Assembly: GCF_000284595.1 (NCBI RefSeq)
Contig: NC_017671.1
Location: forward strand, 3,629,001 to 3,693,000
Direction: 5' to 3'
DNA from: Stenotrophomonas maltophilia D457
Lineage (GTDB): Bacteria > Pseudomonadota > Gammaproteobacteria > Xanthomonadales > Xanthomonadaceae
DNA: 64,000 bases
A program made the position numbers and the translations under genes. Below the pieces are notes generated by a model, which saw nothing but the letters and a program-made list of their open reading frames with translations, made no database searches and had not been told where the DNA came from. This document shows positions 60,426 through 64,000 of the stretch, one piece after another. The stretch's first letter is position 1. Each line of letters begins with the position of its first letter.

Positions 60426-60947
60426 TCATTTGCGGCCCCACGCCTGGCGGGCACTGAGCCCCAGGCGGTTGGCCGTCGCCCTTACGTGGGCATGGGTGAT
60501 CGCCACCGCCAACGCGTCGGCCGCGTCGGCCTGCAGCTTGGTTTTCAGGTTGAGCATGAGCCCGACCATGTGTTGAACCTGTTGCTTTTCGGCACCACCG
60601 CGCCCGACCACCGCGAGCTTGATCTCGCTGGCGGCGTATTCGTGCACCGGCAGGTCGCGCAGCACCACGGCCGAGATCGCCGCGCCGCGGGCCTGGCCCA
60701 GCTTCAGCGCCGAATCGGGATTGCGCGCCATGAACACCTTTTCGATGGCCACTTCATTGGGCTGGTACTCGCGGCACAGATCGGCCAGGCCCAGCACCAG
60801 CAGTTTCATGCGCTGCGGGAAGTCGTCGGCGCCCAGCAGCACCAGCGGCTGGTGGTGCACGTAACTGACGCGGCCGGCGGCGTCGACATCGATGATGCCG
60901 ACCCCGGTCCGCTGCGAACCGGGGTCGATGCCGAGGATGCGGGTCAT
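60426..60947 (-). CDS. ruvC: Crossover junction endodeoxyribonuclease RuvC
   Basis: A 173-aa RNase H-fold nuclease. [17 protein letters not shown] has the first catalytic Asp, [25 protein letters not shown] the Glu, and [15 protein letters not shown] the last acidic pair. It resolves Holliday junctions with RuvAB. Confidence 0.97.
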   Translation of the reverse strand: MTRILGIDPGSQRTGVGIIDVDAAGRVSYVHHQPLVLLGADDFPQRMKLLVLGLADLCREYQPNEVAIEKVFMARNPDSALKLGQARGAAISAVVLRDLPVHEYAASEIKLAVVGRGGAEKQQVQHMVGLMLNLKTKLQADAADALAVAITHAHVRATANRLGLSARQAWGRK

Positions 60948-61052
60948 GCCGCGCTCCTGGCGGGGCGGAACGGGGGGCGCTGGCAGGCGTATGGGCTCAT
61001 GACTGTCCGCGGTGACCGTTCAACGGCCCGCGCCCAGGCCGTCGAGGACGGC

Positions 61053-61784
61053 TCAGGCGTAGGCGTCGGCGCCGAGTTCGGCGTTGGAATACACGTCCTG
61101 CACGTCGTCCAGGTCTTCGAGCATGTCCAGCAGCTTCTTGACCTGCAGGGCGACCTCGCCTTCGACCTTGATGTCGTTGTCGGCGCGGAAGGTGATCTCG
61201 GCGTGGTCGGCGACATGCCCGGCGGCGACCATTGCGTCCTTGACTGCGTTGAACGCGTCAGGGCTGGTGACCACGTCGATCGAGCCGTCATCCGGGTAGA
61301 CCACGATGTCGTCGGCGCCGGCCTCGATGGCTGCTTCGGTGATGGCTTCCTCGTCGGCACCCGGGGCGAAGCTGAGCACGCCCAGGCGCTTGAACATGAA
61401 GGCCACCGAGCCTTCGGTGCCCATGTTGCCGCCGCACTTGCTGAACGCATGGCGGACGTCGGCCACGGTGCGCACGCGGTTGTCGGTCAGGCAGTCGACG
61501 ATCACGGCCACGCCACCCGGGGCATAGCCTTCGTAGCGGATTTCCTCGTAATCGACGCCTTCCAGTTCACCGGTGGCCTTCTTGATGGCGCGCTCGATCA
61601 CGTCCTTGGACATGTTCACGGCCAGGCCCTTGTCCACCGCCACGCGCAGGCGCGGGTTGTTGTTGGGGTCGCCTCCACCGCCGCGCGCGGCAACGCCGAT
61701 CTCGCGGATGATCTTGGTGAAAATCTTGCCGCGCTTCGCGTCGGACGCGTTCTTGCGGGCTTCGATGGAGGGGCCTCTACCCAT
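61053..61784 (-). CDS. yebC: YebC/PmpR family transcriptional regulator
   Basis: A 243-aa protein: [29 protein letters not shown] is the typical start, with [39 protein letters not shown]. Recent work assigns YebC proteins to translation through polyproline stretches as well as regulation. Located upstream of ruvC as in many proteobacteria. Confidence 0.95.
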   Translation of the reverse strand: MGRGPSIEARKNASDAKRGKIFTKIIREIGVAARGGGGDPNNNPRLRVAVDKGLAVNMSKDVIERAIKKATGELEGVDYEEIRYEGYAPGGVAVIVDCLTDNRVRTVADVRHAFSKCGGNMGTEGSVAFMFKRLGVLSFAPGADEEAITEAAIEAGADDIVVYPDDGSIDVVTSPDAFNAVKDAMVAAGHVADHAEITFRADNDIKVEGEVALQVKKLLDMLEDLDDVQDVYSNAELGADAYA

Positions 61785-61868
61785 GGGTGCTACCGTCTGG
61801 CTGCTTCAGGATCAAGGCGCGGATTCTACCTGATCGGGCGCTGCAACCGTGTCTAGGCCCGTATTGTT

Positions 61869-61936
61869 GTAGCGCCGGGCCAATGCTCGGCTCAATGGGC
61901 CCGACGGAATGCAGCCGAGCATGGGCTCGGCGCTAC
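61869..61936. repeat. SMAG element with GTAG/CTAC ends
   Basis: GTAGCGCCGGGCCAATGCTCGGC at one end and AGCCGAGCATGGGCTCGGCGCTAC at the other, between yebC and the hydrolase gene. It forms a long imperfect hairpin. Confidence 0.75.
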
Positions 61937-61960
61937 AAGGCGGCCCCGCCTCCCCTGCCC

Positions 61961-62593
61961 CTATGCCGCCGCCGCGTCGCGGCTGTGGTCGAAGTGGCCG
62001 TGGCGCAGGAAATGCGCGGTCTGCCGCGCGGCGTCGGGCGACACCACCAGGCCGCTGTGGCTGGTACGCACCACGCAATGGTCGGCCAGGCCCGGCAGGC
62101 GGGTCTCGGCCAGTGCCACGGTGCCGTCGGACGCATCGTCGATCGCGCCCAGCAGGCTGCCCAGCCCGTGCGGTACCGAACCGGCGATCAGGCCAACCTC
62201 GGCCTTGCCCTGCCAGTCCGGCAGGCCGTCCAGCAGCAGCTCGCTGCTGCGCCCCAGCGCCAGGCCCCAGCCATGATCGGACAATGAGCGCGCGGTACCA
62301 CTGCCGCGCAGCGGCGAGCCCAGGCAGACCACGCGCTGCACTGGCAGCTGCGGATCGCGGCGCAGCGCCTCCAGTGCCAGCAGTCCGCCCAGGCTGTGAC
62401 CGACCAGCGACAACGGCCCGGCGTCGGCCAGACGTTCCAGCAACTGCGGCACTGCCACATCGGGGCCACCGAACACCGAGGGATAGCCGAACGCGTGTAC
62501 CTGGAAACCACGCGCGCGCAGGCGCCAGGCCAGTGGCCCGACCCAGGCGCGGGCATTCCAGATGCCATGCAGCAGCAATACGGGGGGAGTCAT
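61961..62593 (-). CDS. Alpha/beta-hydrolase, lipase-like
   Basis: A 210-aa cytoplasmic hydrolase. PPVLLLHGIWNARAWVGPLAWRLRARGF gives the oxyanion-hole strand, LVGHSLGGLLAL the nucleophile elbow, and TSHSGLVVSPDAA a possible catalytic His. Similar to DUF676/PGAP1-type esterases; the substrate is unknown. It is transcribed away from the GNAT gene's stop, 75 bp from it. Confidence 0.83.
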   Translation of the reverse strand: MTPPVLLLHGIWNARAWVGPLAWRLRARGFQVHAFGYPSVFGGPDVAVPQLLERLADAGPLSLVGHSLGGLLALEALRRDPQLPVQRVVCLGSPLRGSGTARSLSDHGWGLALGRSSELLLDGLPDWQGKAEVGLIAGSVPHGLGSLLGAIDDASDGTVALAETRLPGLADHCVVRTSHSGLVVSPDAARQTAHFLRHGHFDHSRDAAAA

Positions 62594-62668
62594 GCAAACA
62601 GCCTGGCGGTCAGCGGGGCAGGAACGTGAGGTGATTGAACACGCGCGCGCGGCAAGCGGCGGTGAACG

Positions 62669-63190
62669 TCAGGCCGCGCGCGGCGCGCGGCGCAGGATGA
62701 ATTCGAGGTCCTGGGTGTCGCCGACAGGGAACAGGTACTCGCCGGCCTTCTCGAAGCCGTAGCGGGCGTAGAAGCGCTGCGCGCCGAAGTTCTCCGACCA
62801 CACGCCCAGCCACAACGTGCGCGGGCCTTCGTGTTCCAGCCAGGCCAGCGCGGTTTCCAGCAGGCGGCTGCCCCAGCCGCAGCTCTGCTGCGTCTTGACC
62901 AGGTACAGGCGCTTGAGTTCGCCGTCACCAGGTTTCACATCCGGATGCGGCAGGCCACAGGGGCCGGCGGCGGCATGGCCGACCGCCTCCCCATCCAGTT
63001 CCAGCAGCCACACCGCGTAATCGGGGTGGGACAGGATCACGCGCTGGCGCTCGACCGTGTAGGCCTCCTCGAGGAAGGCCTGCAGGTCCTGCGGCGGGTA
63101 CAGATGGCCGAAGGTTTCAGTGAACGTGCGTGCGGCCAGCGCCGACAGGGTCGGCGCGTCGTCCACAGTGGCGCGGCGGATCGAATACAT
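62669..63190 (-). CDS. GNAT family N-acetyltransferase, paralogue
   Basis: A 173-aa acetyltransferase: MYSIRRATVDDAPTLSALAARTFTETFGHLYPPQDLQAFLEEAY, KRLYLVKTQQSCGWGSRLLETA (acetyl-CoA loop Q-x-x-G-x-G in modified form) and LWLGVWSENFGAQRFYARYG. It is a paralogue of 5039-5551 with identical architecture. ATG 63190 begins the conserved part; the upstream open frame is the complement of the acidic-tail gene and is spurious. Confidence 0.87.
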   Translation of the reverse strand: MYSIRRATVDDAPTLSALAARTFTETFGHLYPPQDLQAFLEEAYTVERQRVILSHPDYAVWLLELDGEAVGHAAAGPCGLPHPDVKPGDGELKRLYLVKTQQSCGWGSRLLETALAWLEHEGPRTLWLGVWSENFGAQRFYARYGFEKAGEYLFPVGDTQDLEFILRRAPRAA

Positions 63191-63221
63191 GCAGGAAGTT
63201 GACGTCAGGGCGAAGCGCGGG

Positions 63222-63545
63222 TCAAGCCTTTCCAGGCGATTCCGCTTCTTCTTCCTCGTCCTCTTCCTCGTATTCCTCTTCGTCCTCGTCCTCTTCTTCC
63301 TCGCCTTCCTCGTCCTCGTCGTACTCTTCTTCCTCTTCGTCGTCCTCGTAGTCCTCGACGCCGAAGTCTTCACCGTCCCAACGACCTTCGCCGTCGGCGA
63401 CGAAGGTCAGGGCCATCGCGGCCGGATTGGTACCGACGCGGACCAGCCAACCCCCGAACACGCGTGCACGCTCGGTGACCAGGGTGGCCTCGGAGCCTTC
63501 ATTGCCCAGCTTTTCCCACTCCAGCGAAAACGCAAACTCGGTCAT
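63222..63545 (-). CDS. Acidic-tailed protein, 107 aa
   Basis: The first about 60 residues form a compact beta-like domain (MTEFAFSLEWEKLGNEGSEATLVTERARVFGGWLVRVGTNPAAMALTFVADGEGRW). From about residue 62 the sequence is almost only Glu, Asp, Tyr and Gly (EDDEEEEEYDEDEEGEEEED...). The low-complexity GAA/GAG/GAC tract makes length variation by slippage likely. The function is unknown. It lies 16 bp downstream of the aspS stop, same strand. Confidence 0.75.
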   Translation of the reverse strand: MTEFAFSLEWEKLGNEGSEATLVTERARVFGGWLVRVGTNPAAMALTFVADGEGRWDGEDFGVEDYEDDEEEEEYDEDEEGEEEEDEDEEEYEEEDEEEEAESPGKA

Positions 63546-63561
63546 TGCCTGGATCTCCTGA

Positions 63562-64000
63562 TCAGTTGGTCTTGGGGCGAACCTGGATGTGCACTTCGGC
63601 CAGCTGCGCGTCGACGATCGGCGACGGCGCGTCGGTCATCAGATCCTGTGCACCGGTGGTCTTCGGGAACGGGATGACGTCGCGGATCGACTCGGTTCCG
63701 GCCATCAGCGCGGCGATGCGGTCGATGCCGAAGGCGATGCCACCGTGCGGCGGCGCGCCGTAGTTCAGCGCGTCGAGCAGGAAGCCGAACTTGGCGCGGG
63801 CCTCTTCGGCGCCGATGCCCAGCAGCTCGAACACCGCGCTCTGCATGTCCGGACGGTGGATACGGATCGAACCGCCGCCGATTTCATTGCCGTTGAGCAC
63901 CATGTCGTAACCGCGCGAGACGGCGGTACGGGCATTGGCGCGCAGGTCGGCGATGTCGTCCACGGCCGGTGCGGTGAAGGGGTGATGCAGGGCGACGTAG
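63562..64000 (-). CDS. aspS: Aspartate-tRNA ligase, C-terminal part
   Basis: The gene runs off the right edge; about 146 C-terminal residues are visible. [45 protein letters not shown] and the class II motif 3 [34 protein letters not shown] are diagnostic of bacterial AspRS. It charges tRNA-Asp. Confidence 0.97.
   Translation of the reverse strand, partial: YVALHHPFTAPAVDDIADLRANARTAVSRGYDMVLNGNEIGGGSIRIHRPDMQSAVFELLGIGAEEARAKFGFLLDALNYGAPPHGGIAFGIDRIAALMAGTESIRDVIPFPKTTGAQDLMTDAPSPIVDAQLAEVHIQVRPKTN

Noticed and set aside
60390..61856. 488-codon plus-strand frame opposite ruvC and yebC
   Set aside because: Covers the complements of two conserved genes, with no recognisable domain or ribosome site.

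Overview
The window is a GC-rich chromosomal segment that looks like Stenotrophomonas (S. maltophilia complex). The evidence is the protein sequences, the copL-copA-copB copper locus typical of Xanthomonadaceae, the order yebC-ruvC-ruvA-kup-ruvB-ybgC-tolQRAB-pal-cpoB-queE-queC-tRNA-Lys, and many intergenic GTAG/CTAC palindromes of the SMAG type. Genus level is well supported; species is inference.

Layout. 1-9.3 kb is host DNA: the 3' part of recQ, a copper-resistance operon (copLAB), a GNAT acetyltransferase, a zinc-ribbon protein, a CPBP membrane protease, a lone response-regulator receiver and two neighbouring secreted esterase-like hydrolases. 9.3-12.3 kb is a compact phage-derived unit without integrase, head or tail genes: a leftward lysis cassette (a 142-aa putative regulator, holin, GH24 lysozyme, Rz with embedded Rz1) under a divergent Cro-like/repressor switch. 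It lies outside the prophage that follows.

12.52-48.0 kb is an apparently complete P2-like prophage of about 35.4 kb, bounded by a 49-bp direct repeat (12519-12567 and 47953-48001). The right copy is the 3' part of an intact tRNA-Lys(TTT) gene. From left to right it holds: attL; accessory genes (a TIR-like protein, a membrane protein, a small conserved phage protein); an AT-rich 31-bp inverted-repeat element crowded with GGTAAC/GGTAAT; a candidate cos site; an unknown soluble-plus-membrane gene pair; the P2 head genes Q, P, O, N, M, L; X; a second lysis cassette (two holin-like proteins, GH19 endolysin, Rz/Rz1); R and S; a baseplate/tail module in the order J-I-H-(new gene)-V-W-FI-FII-E/E'-T-U-D; a PIN-like accessory protein and a small membrane protein; the immunity region (repressor, gp16-like HTH protein, Ogr-type activator); a C4-like RNA regulatory region; small early genes; a large primase-helicase; an excisionase candidate; and the integrase next to attR.

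48.0-64 kb is host core genome again: a secreted metalloprotease-like protein, queuosine synthesis (queC, queE), the complete Tol-Pal envelope system (cpoB, pal, tolB, tolA, tolR, tolQ, ybgC), RuvABC Holliday-junction processing with kup inserted between ruvA and ruvB, yebC, a lipase-like hydrolase, a second GNAT paralogue, an acidic-tailed protein, and the 3' end of aspS.

Most notable for follow-up: (i) sense/antisense segments at 41505-41726 that match the architecture of C4 antisense RNAs and cover the ribosome binding site of an early operon; (ii) the unknown gene pair at 15774-17287 between cos and the portal gene; (iii) the orphan lysis switch at 9.3-12.3 kb and the GGTAAY motif clusters it seems to share with the prophage.
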